Source: Chara braunii (taxonomy: Eukaryota > Streptophyta > Charophyceae > Charales > Characeae). Taken from it: a stretch of DNA of 21,743 nucleotides. Positions 9,659-17,691 of the stretch are shown here, in pieces. Numbering within the stretch: position 1 is the first letter of the stretch; each line of letters starts with the position of its first letter. The notes below the pieces were generated by a model. The model searched no databases. It had not been told where the DNA came from and was given only the letters and a program-made list of their open reading frames with translations. The stretch is taken from assembly GCA_003427395.1 (NCBI GenBank), contig BFEA01000180.1, forward strand, positions 8,675 through 30,417, read 5' to 3'. A program made the translations under genes and the position numbers.

Positions 9659-10189
9659 ATGTTGTCTGTGCCGCAGGCTCCGGTGAAGGGAGGTGTGTTA
9701 TCGGAAGTTGGTAACTTGCGCTGGGTTGTCTGCTGGGTAGAAGCTGTCTATAGAGAAAGGGCAGCTATGGCGCTGCATGGATATAGGCCCGGGTACAAGT
9801 ATCACCAGGCCCGCTGGAAGCGTGTGTCCGGGGAAGGGCCCTGGATTACCGTCATACTCAACTATGACGGTGGAGATGAGCTGGTAATGAAGATCAACGT
9901 GGAGGGAGCAAGAGAGGGGGAGTTACAGGACGCAACTTCGGAGGCGAGAGACCGGGCTGAGAGACGTTGCATACGGGACGGAGTGACGGCAAGACTACGG
10001 ATAAAGGTGGCCTATCACGAGACTGAGACCTCGATGGACACAGCAGACCTGGAACAGATCCACCAGGACAGGGACTCAGGAGGGGAAAGCGAGATGAGTG
10101 ATGCAAACCGGGAGACGGATCTCAGGTCCTGGAATAGACTAGGCGAGATCGAGAGGCATCACCGGGCGATGAAGCCAGTGGAGCCTTGA
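9659..10189 (+). CDS. Unrecognised 176-residue open frame in the leader
   Basis: I do not recognise this protein. The frame is open from 9620 but the first ATG is at 9659 (MLSVPQAPVKGG). The middle has aromatic and basic residues (HGYRPGYKYHQARWKRV) followed by a beta-strand-like WITVILNYDGGDELVMKI; the C-terminal half is charged and helix-prone (SEARDRAERR, ETDLRSWNRLGEIERHHR). The order Trp-x-Glu, about 35 residues, then a hydrophobic strand, Y-D-G-G-D-E-L loosely recalls the modules at 12964 and 14395, but the spacing is about seven residues longer, so homology is only a suggestion. It lies antisense to gag inside the long leader. It could also be a chance frame; GC-rich sequence here favours long frames. 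Confidence 0.4.
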   Translation: MLSVPQAPVKGGVLSEVGNLRWVVCWVEAVYRERAAMALHGYRPGYKYHQARWKRVSGEGPWITVILNYDGGDELVMKINVEGAREGELQDATSEARDRAERRCIRDGVTARLRIKVAYHETETSMDTADLEQIHQDRDSGGESEMSDANRETDLRSWNRLGEIERHHRAMKPVEP

Positions 10190-11908
10190 CCCGAGGCCAG
10201 CTCTCGGCAACTGGCGCCCAGAGGCCGCGGGACGGGAGAGGAAGGAGGCAGAGGGAAAGGACGAGTGTGAAGGTCCGGCACCCAGGAGGTCAACGGGGAC
10301 GAGCTGAACTCAAAACGGGGAGGCAAGTGCGACAGAGTGTGTGGCAAGAGAGCGAGAGAGAGGTCAAGGACATAGGAGCGGTATGGGTGGGCAGTGCACG
10401 AACCTGCTGGATGTGGTTGACGTCAACCGCTGCCCCCATCCACCCAAGGTGTCTGGTGTCTGTTGAACTGGAGCGAGTGATCAGTCACCGTACCTTTTCG
10501 CGCTCTCAGTCAGGGCGACCTGTTTTCGGAGCGCATCTTGTTCACTCGCTAGGTAATTACGGTGCAAGTGCATGAGGGAAGTGATTGATCGAGGCGCACG
10601 CGGTACACAAGCTGCACGTGGCAGTGTCTGAGACGACGAGGGAGTGGGATGATAGAAAGGACATAGAGAAAAAGCGGGGCACGAGTTTGCTGTGTATGAC
10701 TGACGTCAACAGCTGTTACCACACTTGCGAGATGCTTGCGCCTGCTGCAAGGGCAAGTGGACAAGAGATCTTGCCAGAATGAGAAGGCAGGAGGTTTGAA
10801 GAGAGAGGGTGGCCCAGGATGCATAGAGGAAATCGTCACTCGATCTGCTTGTCATGCACCAGCTTCGATCCATCCATCGCCTTGGACACAGATTAGCAAG
10901 CTTCCGCCGACGCATGGACTGTAATCACCTGCTGGTTGGTACGTGACCAGCGAAAAGTCAAGGCGGGCACACGCATGGATGATGTCAAAGTCGGCACGAC
11001 TCAATGCGCTGGAGGCTAATATGGAGAGACGCGTATGAGAACTAGGGGGGGGGAAGGAGTGTGGAAAGAGCATGCATAGCCAATAGGCGGGTGCTTCTGA
11101 GAAAGGGTACAGTGAGAAGGCCAAAAGGGCGCAGTGGCGGTTGATGTCATAATTACTAGGCTTGGAATAACCAGGACTTCGCCACTTCAGGGACTCAAGA
11201 CGTCACTTCTTGGTAGTAAAAGAAAAGCTAGGAAAAGGCTCGTGATGACCAGCGCGCTTCCCATGAAACGGTTCCCTCATGATGTTGTGGGAACAGATAC
11301 TCTCATTACTTAGTGGAACTTGTGTGAACTGCCCGAGCAAGAACTCGTTGTTGAGAGAGCCTGGTTTTCCTTTGGAGACAATCTTACTCACCACCTATCT
11401 TGCTGCCTCTGAGTGACCCTCACTTTGTGACGGTCAGAGGCTGTTGACGCGCTTCTTAGTAGCCGCTCAGTCCGGAACTTCTCACATAAGACAGTGACTA
11501 TTGCAAGATAATTTCCTTCGACTCATAAACCTCAAGTTTCTTCCTCTCTCTCTCATTTTCAGTTAATTGAACCAACTGATCTTCGTTAACCGATTACATG
11601 TCATCTTGATACGGTTAAGCTCACAAGTGGATTGTGAGCATAAGTGAACAAAAGAAAAAGAGGGGGAAACCCCGATCCATAACAGTGGTTGGAGACGTGC
11701 AGGCTATGAAAAGAGTCCAATGTACGGCTACTATCCTAAGGGATTTAGCAAGGTCGGAGTGGTTGGTAATTTTAGTATTGACACTTGCCAACTCGGTGTG
11801 ACCCCCTGCGTTAAGTGGCCTATCTGATCGTACGAAAAGGGTAAGGAATACGCGCAGCCTTTGTATTTGTGGATCCTATGCTATATGTTCACACCATGCG
11901 GCTGCCCC
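10190..11908. other. Leader sequence, no supported gene
   Basis: Several overlapping frames on both strands (for example 10186-10575 plus) look like chance: no domains, no consistent composition and mutual overlap. Local purine runs occur at 11041-11058 and 11650-11668. CCATAACAGTGGTTGGAGACG near 11679-11699 superficially resembles an LTR end plus primer site but matches no tRNA I know. Confidence 0.5.
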
Positions 11909-12129
11909 GCGTGGCTACACCATGCAGTTATGTCAAGTGGCTGCGCTGTGTCACTGCGCCGTGCAACCGTGTTAAGTGATCGCACCGTGTGGCTACAGCG
12001 CGTGACTGCGCAGTGTGCCAGCGTTGCGTGATTGCTCAGTGTTCCTGAAACACGTGACTGCTCAATGTGCCTGCATTGCAGGGCTGCACCGATTGCCTGT
12101 ATCGTATGTCTGCACCAGGTGACTGCACG
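11909..12129 (+). repeat. Degenerate 13/26-bp minisatellite
   Basis: Consecutive 26-bp units begin at 11909, 11935, 11974, 12000, 12026, 12052, 12078 and 12104, with one 13-bp half unit at 11961-11973. Each starts near GCGTGACTGC or AAGTGGCTGC and contains a second CTGC- or CCGTG-like half, so the underlying period is 13. Neighbouring units differ at many positions, showing an old array. Confidence 0.75.
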
Positions 12130-12687
12130 GATATGTGATAATGAAGGTTTGCATGTGCTCCCCAGATTGAATAGTTACCCATGAGTGTTTGTGCCTTGAA
12201 ATACACCAGGGTCATGACCACAGCCTTGCAGGTGCGCGTGTGTGTTGGTGAATGTTCAGCTGAGTGCATTTGTTGGCCTGGTGGTCACTGGCAGGTACTC
12301 GGTTGAATATTCTAGGCTTATTCCTCACCAGTATGTCAAAAGGGGAATGTGGGGATGGTTTCTATCGACTAGTGCTCTATGCTTTGGCTTTGATTAGATG
12401 GGGAAAAGAAAAGCAGCCCTAAGAAAAATTTTCTATATTCTTGCTCAGCTTATCCTTGATGGTGACTGATTGTAAGGTCCAACTAAATAGGAAATAGCCT
12501 GAGTATTCCTCTATAGCAGAGGGGGGGCTCTAATCGGGGATGCAAGAAAAGGCATTGCATGAACTCTTTTACCTTGTCAACTTTGGAAACGTTTACCACT
12601 TTTAACCCTCGTGAAAGCGAAAGACGATATGAACGCACGCAGCAGTTCTTCTCAGAACCCTCGTGCTTACTCGCTTTCAGAAGTTCG
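12130..12687. other. Leader sequence, no supported gene
   Basis: Nothing recognisable. A 60-codon plus-strand frame (12559-12741) exists but its end runs into the duplicated, adaptor-containing stretch, and it shows no domain. Confidence 0.45.
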
Positions 12688-12917
12688 AACGTGAACAGGT
12701 CTAATACTAAGGAATCGTCAGTTGGAAAACTGGGGCTTTGAGCTAGCTATACTGGTCTTACGCTAGAACGGGCGTGCGACTGCCTACTTATACACATCTA
12801 GATGTGTATAAGAGACAGAACGTGAACAGGTCTAATACTAAGGAATCGTCAGTTGGAAAACTGGGGCTTTGAGCTAGCTATACTGGTCTTACGCTAGAAC
12901 GGGCGTGCGACTGCCTA
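12688..12917. repeat. 99-bp exact duplication around a sequencing adaptor (artefact)
   Basis: 12688-12786 and 12819-12917 are identical over 99 bp. The 32 bp between them are CTTATACACATCT followed by AGATGTGTATAAGAGACAG. The latter is the 19-bp Tn5 mosaic end used in Nextera libraries, and the former is most of its inverse, so together they are 32 of the 38 bases of a mate-pair junction adaptor. This is almost certainly an untrimmed mate-pair read built into the assembly. The true sequence probably has one copy of the 99 bp and no adaptor. Confidence 0.97.
12787..12818. other. Nextera mate-pair junction adaptor remnant
   Basis: Two inverted mosaic ends meet at 12799/12800: 13 bases of one and all 19 of the other. 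It is not a natural Tn5 insertion: there is no IS50 sequence, and the flanks are a 99-bp duplication rather than the 9-bp one Tn5 makes. Confidence 0.97.
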
Positions 12918-12963
12918 GGCCGATACTAATTTGAGCAGCAGGTCTTAGCGGAGAAAGAAAAAC

Positions 12964-13215
12964 ATGGGAGACGCTGATAGACTGGTAATTAAAGGTACTA
13001 TCAGACGAAATAAATAGAAGAGATGGGAAGAAAACGCGTTCAGAGATATGAAAACTCACATATTAAACCAGAGGGAGTTTACACTAGGGATTGTAGGGAA
13101 GAGAAGGTATATTGAGTATGTAATTTACTTTTACGGGCAGGATGGCAAGTTGCATAATACTGGCTCAACGTTAGAGCCTGTGGAGCGGGCCAGGGCAGAG
13201 CTAGAAAGGACATAG
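12964..13215 (+). pseudogene. Module 1 of an unrecognised repeated protein family, amber-interrupted
   Basis: Frame from ATG 12964 (MGDADRLVIKGTIRRNK) to TAG 13213-13215, with an in-frame TAG at 13015-13017. Downstream of that stop, numbering Trp at 13024 as position 1, it aligns without gaps to the frame at 14395-14667. Shared residues are Trp1, Glu3, Ala5, Glu18, Leu21, Val24, Ile30-Glu31-Tyr32, Gly41 and Leu43; Arg-Leu 15 residues before the Trp also match. The stop falls inside the aligned span, so it interrupts a once-open frame. The part after Tyr32 (VIYFYGQDGKL) looks like a beta hairpin. No known domain is recognised. It is encoded opposite to the host retrotransposon. Confidence 0.55.
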
Positions 13216-13479
13216 GGGTGTCCAAGATTCCTATCTGGGCCCGTCATTCACTCTTCTTTCTCCCTTTACAACATTTCTCTGTTACATGACCAGCGTTCAG
13301 GGACTCCCAATCTAGTCAGATACTCAGACATTATTTAATCTAATGATCGGCATTTATTTGGTTGAATACTCAGATGACTTGAGTAATCAGACATTGCTCA
13401 GTCGGACAATCAGAAGATGCCCTGATTGATACACAGATAATACTTCATTGAGTGCACAGGGAAATACCCTAGGCGGTGT

Positions 13480-14015
13480 TCCTAAAAGTATTAAGAACTG
13501 TACTTGATACTCAAGGCATCATTCAGAAAAGCCTTCGCGCTGTATTCAGAACCCAAAGGCATTGCCAAAGTACTCAGGGCATCATCCAAACAACAGACAA
13601 CTGGAGGAAACTAGACTCAGTAACATACATGACTCTATCAACCTGGAACGGCACCAGAGTGAACTTTCATCCTCGCAAGCAGCAGACTGAACCCTTTTCC
13701 CCACAGTGCGTGAACACGAGAATCCACGGTTCTCAGTCGTTTATTTTCGGACATGGTAACTCATGACCCTCAAATATCTACCCCGACAATAGGTTGAGGC
13801 ACCCTCTTGAAGTGTGATGACCTGTGAAGGGACGTTTTTATGACTTGATACTCAGAATCATATACAAGGCTTTACTTGGAATTACACTTAGAATCATGCT
13901 CAGAACCATCGAAACCGTGCTCAGGACAACACTTGCGACAACACTCAGTACAGCATTTGGGGTAGCACTCAGAAAACCACTCAGAACGGTGCTCGGAGTG
14001 GCACTTAACTGCGGA
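13480..14015 (+). repeat. Degenerate 12-bp tandem repeat (consensus near NNNGYRCTCAGA)
   Basis: Best seen at 13848-14015, where successive 12-bp units carry CTCAGA, CTTAGA, CTCAGG, CTTGCG, CTCAGT or CTCGGA at the same phase. Similar units occur at 13480-13560, and loose CTCAGA/CAGACA motifs are scattered from about 13315 to 13450. Because 12 is a multiple of three, frames here (13476-13766, 13824-14042) are open and encode a four-residue x-x-L-R pattern. I regard those frames as by-products of the repeat. Confidence 0.65.
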
Positions 14016-14131
14016 GTCGGTCACTACCTAATCTGCGCCTAATCAGTAAACAACCATCACAAAGGGCAACAGGCGTCCACTACCACGCAATCAGCTTCCG
14101 AAAACTGCCACCGATCAATTTCCAAAACTCC

Positions 14132-14235
14132 AATCAGTGAACAACAGTCAGTTAAGTAAGTTACAAGCGGTATTTCAGACGGTAATCAGTGATCAGCAGC
14201 CAGTTGAACGAGTTACAAACAGCACTTCAGGGTGG
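14132..14235 (+). repeat. 52-bp tandem duplication, diverged
   Basis: 14132-14183 and 14184-14235 match at roughly 70 percent of positions. Both begin AATCAGTGA and share CAGTT and AGTTACAA. Most differences are transitions. A partial third unit may begin at 14236 (AATCTTAGTGACAG). Confidence 0.65.
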
Positions 14236-14394
14236 CAATCTTAGTGACAGTAGACAAGCTGCAGCTGAAGAACGGCGACCAGGAACAGCAACACGAAACA
14301 GCAATTTGAAACAACCATCCTAAACAGCAATCTATCCAATAGTCTTCTTGTACCTGGATCATCCAAGAGTCACCTGTCTCGAGTTGGTGATCTA

Positions 14395-14667
14395 ATGCAG
14401 CAGGGATACAGCGAGAATTGGACAACAGCACGGTTAAGAGTTTCTTGCTCGCTGTATCAGAGTGTTGAGGAGACCTGGAGGGAGAGTGCAGTTGAGGAGT
14501 ACTGTCATCAGACTGCTATGATGATGGAAAACGCACTGGCTCTTGTGAGAAATCATACCAAAATAGAGTACACTTACTACCTGCATGATAAGAATGGCAG
14601 GCTATGTGCCACCATAACTTTTGTGTGTACTACTGAGGAAGCAAGGAGGACTGTTGGCAGCCATTAG
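14395..14667 (+). CDS. Module 2 of an unrecognised repeated protein family
   Basis: A 90-residue frame from ATG 14395 to TAG 14665-14667. The frame is open upstream to about 14275 without another ATG. Trp28 (ETWRESAVEE) starts a stretch that aligns gap-free with the 12964-13215 frame: Trp, Glu+2, Ala+4, Glu+17, Leu+20, Val+23, Ile-Glu-Tyr at +29 to +31, Gly+40, Leu+42. The segment IEYTYYLHDKNGRLCATITFV looks like two beta strands joined by a D-K-N-G turn; the segment before it is helix-prone. No signal peptide, membrane segment or known catalytic motif is seen. Conservation of spacing in two diverged copies favours past selection on the protein. It lies antisense within the leader of the big retrotransposon, between tracts of TCAG-rich repeats. 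Function unknown. Confidence 0.5.
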   Translation: MQQGYSENWTTARLRVSCSLYQSVEETWRESAVEEYCHQTAMMMENALALVRNHTKIEYTYYLHDKNGRLCATITFVCTTEEARRTVGSH

Positions 14668-14830
14668 TGAGCATTTAGCCTCCGAATAGGTGCTGCTCAC
14701 TTCATCCGGACATTCAGCAATCATCTAATCAGTGACCAGTTATCAACATTCAATTATTATTAGTGACCAGTTCAACAACTAGTTTCTCAACAATCAGTTT
14801 TCAGCAATCAGTTTTCTGCTGTCAGTTTGG
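14668..14830 (+). repeat. CAATCAGTTTTCAG-type degenerate repeats
   Basis: Short imperfect units such as CAATCAGTTTTCAG, CAATCAGTTTTCTG and AGTGACCAGTT recur across this stretch between two short frames. They resemble the TCAG-rich spacers further left and may share an origin with them. Confidence 0.45.
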
Positions 14831-14880
14831 TAATCACTTCTCAGGAATCGTTTGACCAGTTTGTACTGACAAGAGTACTC

Positions 14881-15336
14881 ATGAGCACAGTTCAGTCTGC
14901 TCCGGTCAGTGAGTCAGTACTGGCCAGCCTCAACCGGATTTCGTGCAAAGAGGCATTCCACTACCAGTATGTTAGTGCCATCGGTTTCAGACAGGGAGAT
15001 CTGTCAATCTTCATTGTCCAGACCAGTTTTGCTGGTGGCACTATCCATGATCTGAGGCCTTACCTGAAGAAGGGCAAGGAGACTCATAAGCTTTTTGATC
15101 CAGTCTGGATCTCTGCCACTGAATACCTTGAGCAGAGAGAGAGGGAGCTCGATGAGAGTGGCACTGCGTTGATTCGCAGCTTTGGCCCGATGCTTTATAT
15201 TGATTATCCTAGGCCTCCAGTTCCCTCACTTCTGACAGATGGCACGAGTTGGCTGGATACGATCGGATTGGCAAAGAGGTACATCGACGTGGAGGCGCTG
15301 ACTGAGCCTACCGAGTATCCCTACCTCAGGCGATGA
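14881..15336 (+). CDS. Unrecognised 151-residue open frame (possible module 3)
   Basis: The frame is open from about 14769; the first ATG is 14881 (MSTVQSAPVSESV) and TGA is at 15334-15336. The protein is balanced and not low complexity: FHYQYVSAIGFRQGDLSIFIVQTSF is a probable beta sheet, then PYLKKGKETHKLFDPVW, a charged helix (ATEYLEQRERELDESG), SFGPMLYIDYPRPP and a C-terminal SWLDTIGLAKRYIDVEALTEP. Q-Y-x3-I-x4-G-x-L in the first strand pair matches the E-Y-x3-h-x4-G-x-L pattern of the modules at 12964 and 14395, but the Trp-containing part is absent, so the relation is tentative. I recognise no family. Its length and composition make it the best candidate for a real coding sequence in the leader. 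Confidence 0.5.
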   Translation: MSTVQSAPVSESVLASLNRISCKEAFHYQYVSAIGFRQGDLSIFIVQTSFAGGTIHDLRPYLKKGKETHKLFDPVWISATEYLEQRERELDESGTALIRSFGPMLYIDYPRPPVPSLLTDGTSWLDTIGLAKRYIDVEALTEPTEYPYLRR

Positions 15337-16458
15337 GTCTTTTCAGTAGACGGACTGCCTACTTTGTGGGAGGAGTTTTGCTCCATGGTTAACTACCGTG
15401 TGATGTGCCTCGGATGGTCGTGCTCAGAGCTTGCTGGCTATAGGTGGGTTTTTGTCACGAAGCCTCAGTCTCAGATTGTACGTGGGCGTGGGTCTTGACA
15501 CCAGAGAGTAGTGAAAAGAGATTGAGAGACGGACTAGAGGGATGAGTGAGGACTCTTGAGAGGTGCTGACCACGCTCGTTTATGTGTACTTTCTGAGATT
15601 ATTACGAGTTCTCATTCTTCCTTCATTCAATTACCTCTGTCTTTGTTCGAGTCGGTCAGTCTTATTTCCTGCATTATTCTTGCTTGATGATTGCCTTCGT
15701 GGATGTTTTGTCACAGTTCTCAAAATCTGATTGACATAATTGATACATGCATAGCACCCCATAATTTTATGATTATTATTTGCATAGTTCTCTGTTGTTC
15801 CGAATCAAAATAAAAGATTCCTAAGACCGGGGACCGGCGAAGATCGCAATTGAAGGGTCTCGCTCGAAGCCGGGCGCACACAACAGGAAGGGATTTGCGT
15901 TATTTAATTTATTTTATTTATTGCAATCACAAACAAAATCCTGCGTGACAGCCTGTTGGCTTTCCGGTCGCCCAAGGGGCCCGACTGGAAAAAAGTGCGA
16001 CAGCGTCTCAATACTGGACATAGATAGTTCAGATGAAAGAAACAAACTGAAAACCGCTCAGAGAAGAAGGTAGAACTCCTGGCCGGAGCGGCGAATCATT
16101 TGGACTTAGAATGTGGCACGCAACAGAAGAATAAATAAAAATCAATAAATAAAAACAGCAGAGAGGTCTGATTTATAGAACGGGCCCGATCAGATCAGCT
16201 GGAGATCCCCTCTTATCTAACCTGACAGGGGACATACATCACAGTAAATCAAACGAAGAAGACTAATCTGCAGCAATGGAGATTTCGAGGGGTGCAAATG
16301 GTCACCGAGTCAGACGCAGGGCAGTATGTGCTAACATGCGGTAAGGCCACTCAAGATCCCCTTGAAAGGAATGCCCTTGCTGTCCGTATGTCCCCCAATT
16401 CCAGCACAGCAAAGAAATGCACTGGCGGCAACAGATCTAGGCCCAAAAGGTCCTGTCC
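15337..16458. other. Leader sequence, no supported gene
   Basis: AT-rich stretches (15721-15815 and 15899-15930, TATTTAATTTATTTTATTTA; 16128-16160, AATAAATAAAAATCAATAAA) surround moderately GC-rich sequence. No long frame or domain is visible. Confidence 0.5.
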
Positions 16459-16520
16459 CGTTGGGCCTGGTCCCACTGGGTCCCGAGGGGTCCCAAGTAG
16501 GCCGTGGACCAGGCCCAACG
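16459..16520. repeat. Perfect 15-bp inverted repeat, 32-nt loop
   Basis: CGTTGGGCCTGGTCC at 16459-16473 is the exact reverse complement of 16506-16520. The GC-rich stem would form a stable hairpin in RNA of either strand. It lies in the transcribed leader of the big element, about 840 nt downstream of the primer-binding site on the minus strand. Confidence 0.8.
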
Positions 16521-17175
16521 TGATAGGGGTGCCAAGTCGGTCCCAAATTGCCTCCACTGTAATGAAAAGGAAAAGACAACTTTCAGCAAGAACTCACTTC
16601 TACAGCCGTTCAGAAATGAAAAGACAATGCACCGTAGAAAGATATGTCATTTAGAGTAGATACATCTTCCATCCATCCATCAGGTGAGAAAGCAATCCAC
16701 AAGCTCATACACACAACCAAGACCACAGAGAAGAGGAAGAGAACCCAGCACACCCCCAACAGGCCATGAAGCACCAAGCAACCTCCCACGGGCTTTCCCA
16801 GGTCACAAAGCACTTACCTATGAGGCCCGGCCACCAAAGATGGATTACGAGTCACTCCCCTCTCATATAAGTCCTCCTGACCCCTAGCTACCACTACACG
16901 AAGTGTCCTAGCATGAGTAAGACGGCCTTCCTACACCCCTGTTGCACAGTTGGATCCCCCGTCGATGCCTGAAGACCAAAGTAGCAACTTGCAGCAATCC
17001 GATGCAAATATGGCAACCTCGGATCAAGTCTCCCTCTTGAGGGGAAGCCCAAAAGTCACTCAATGTCTTCCTGAAGTTCAGATTCCAGGTGCGAGTACCT
17101 CTCACTCTCTACTCCCTCTCGCTAACTCCAAGCAGCATCCTTTGTGTCTCGCCACCCCATACATTCACTCAAGCA
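16521..17175. other. Leader sequence, no supported gene
   Basis: Contains a short CCATCCATCCATCA run (16671-16682) and several chance frames without domains. No gene is supported. Confidence 0.45.
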
Positions 17176-17218
17176 ACCTGGTTGGGTCCAATGTCGACCC
17201 TACATGACCTAACCAGGT
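17176..17218. repeat. Inverted repeat near the primer-binding site
   Basis: Arms 17176-17188 (ACCTGGTTGGGTC) and 17206-17218 (GACCTAACCAGGT) pair over 13 positions, one of them a G-T, around a 17-nt loop. Confidence 0.65.
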
Positions 17219-17289
17219 GGGGGCAGCATCCCCATACCTCGCTGCCCCACTTAACCCTAACTTCCAACCCTAATCCGAGATTAGGTTAG

Positions 17290-17319
17290 CCCTAACCTAA
17301 TTCGGAATTAGGGTTAGGG
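17290..17319. repeat. Near-perfect palindrome made of CCCTAA/TTAGGG units
   Basis: CCCTAACCTAATTC (17290-17303) faces GAATTAGGGTTAGGG (17305-17319), complementary apart from one missing base. Further CCCTAA units occur from 17253. It is within 35 bp of the primer-binding site. Confidence 0.7.
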
Positions 17320-17350
17320 TGACTAACACCTCTCGCCAGCAAGTAAGTCC

Positions 17351-17362
17351 GCTCCGATACCA
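17351..17362 (-). other. Primer-binding site, initiator Met tRNA type
   Basis: On the minus strand TGGTATCGGAGC follows the 5' LTR end GTAACA after a two-base AT spacer. Plant initiator-Met tRNA ends GCTCTGATACCA, which pairs with all 12 positions if one G-U is allowed. This marks the start of minus-strand DNA synthesis and fixes 17365-18682 as the 5' LTR. Confidence 0.88.
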
Positions 17363-17364
17363 AT

Positions 17365-17660
17365 TGTTACGATCCTGGTCATTTCCCAAGTGCAAATTCA
17401 CAATGAAAGACAATGCCACCCAATTGGGAAAGAAATGAAAGCACTTGCAAAGAGATAAAGACCAGAGGAGAGGTAAAGAAGAAGAAGAAGAAGAAGAAGA
17501 AGTACACCAGCATGACCAATGACAATTCCCCCTTCTCTCTCCACCTTCCTCCTTTCTCCTTCTCTTCACCAATCTTATTCTTCTCTCAATAATAATAATA
17601 ACAATGAATGGATGAACCAGAATCAATGTCCAAAGTCCCCTCTTACTGCTGACTCAACTC

Positions 17661-17691
<31 letters not shown>

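Noticed and set aside
11679-11699. Possible LTR end plus primer-binding site (CCATAACAGTGGTTGGAGACG)
   Set aside because: No matching tRNA 3' end that I know and no partner LTR found.
12559-12741. 60-residue plus-strand frame
   Set aside because: No domain, and its end lies in the duplicated artefact region.
12787-12818. Natural Tn5 or IS50 end
   Set aside because: Exact mosaic-end junction used in library kits, with a 99-bp duplication and no transposon body.
11909-14240. CRISPR-like array
   Set aside because: Units are contiguous, degenerate and without unique spacers; eukaryotic TE context.
17253-17319. True telomere or interstitial telomere array
   Set aside because: Only a few irregular units arranged as a palindrome next to a primer-binding site.
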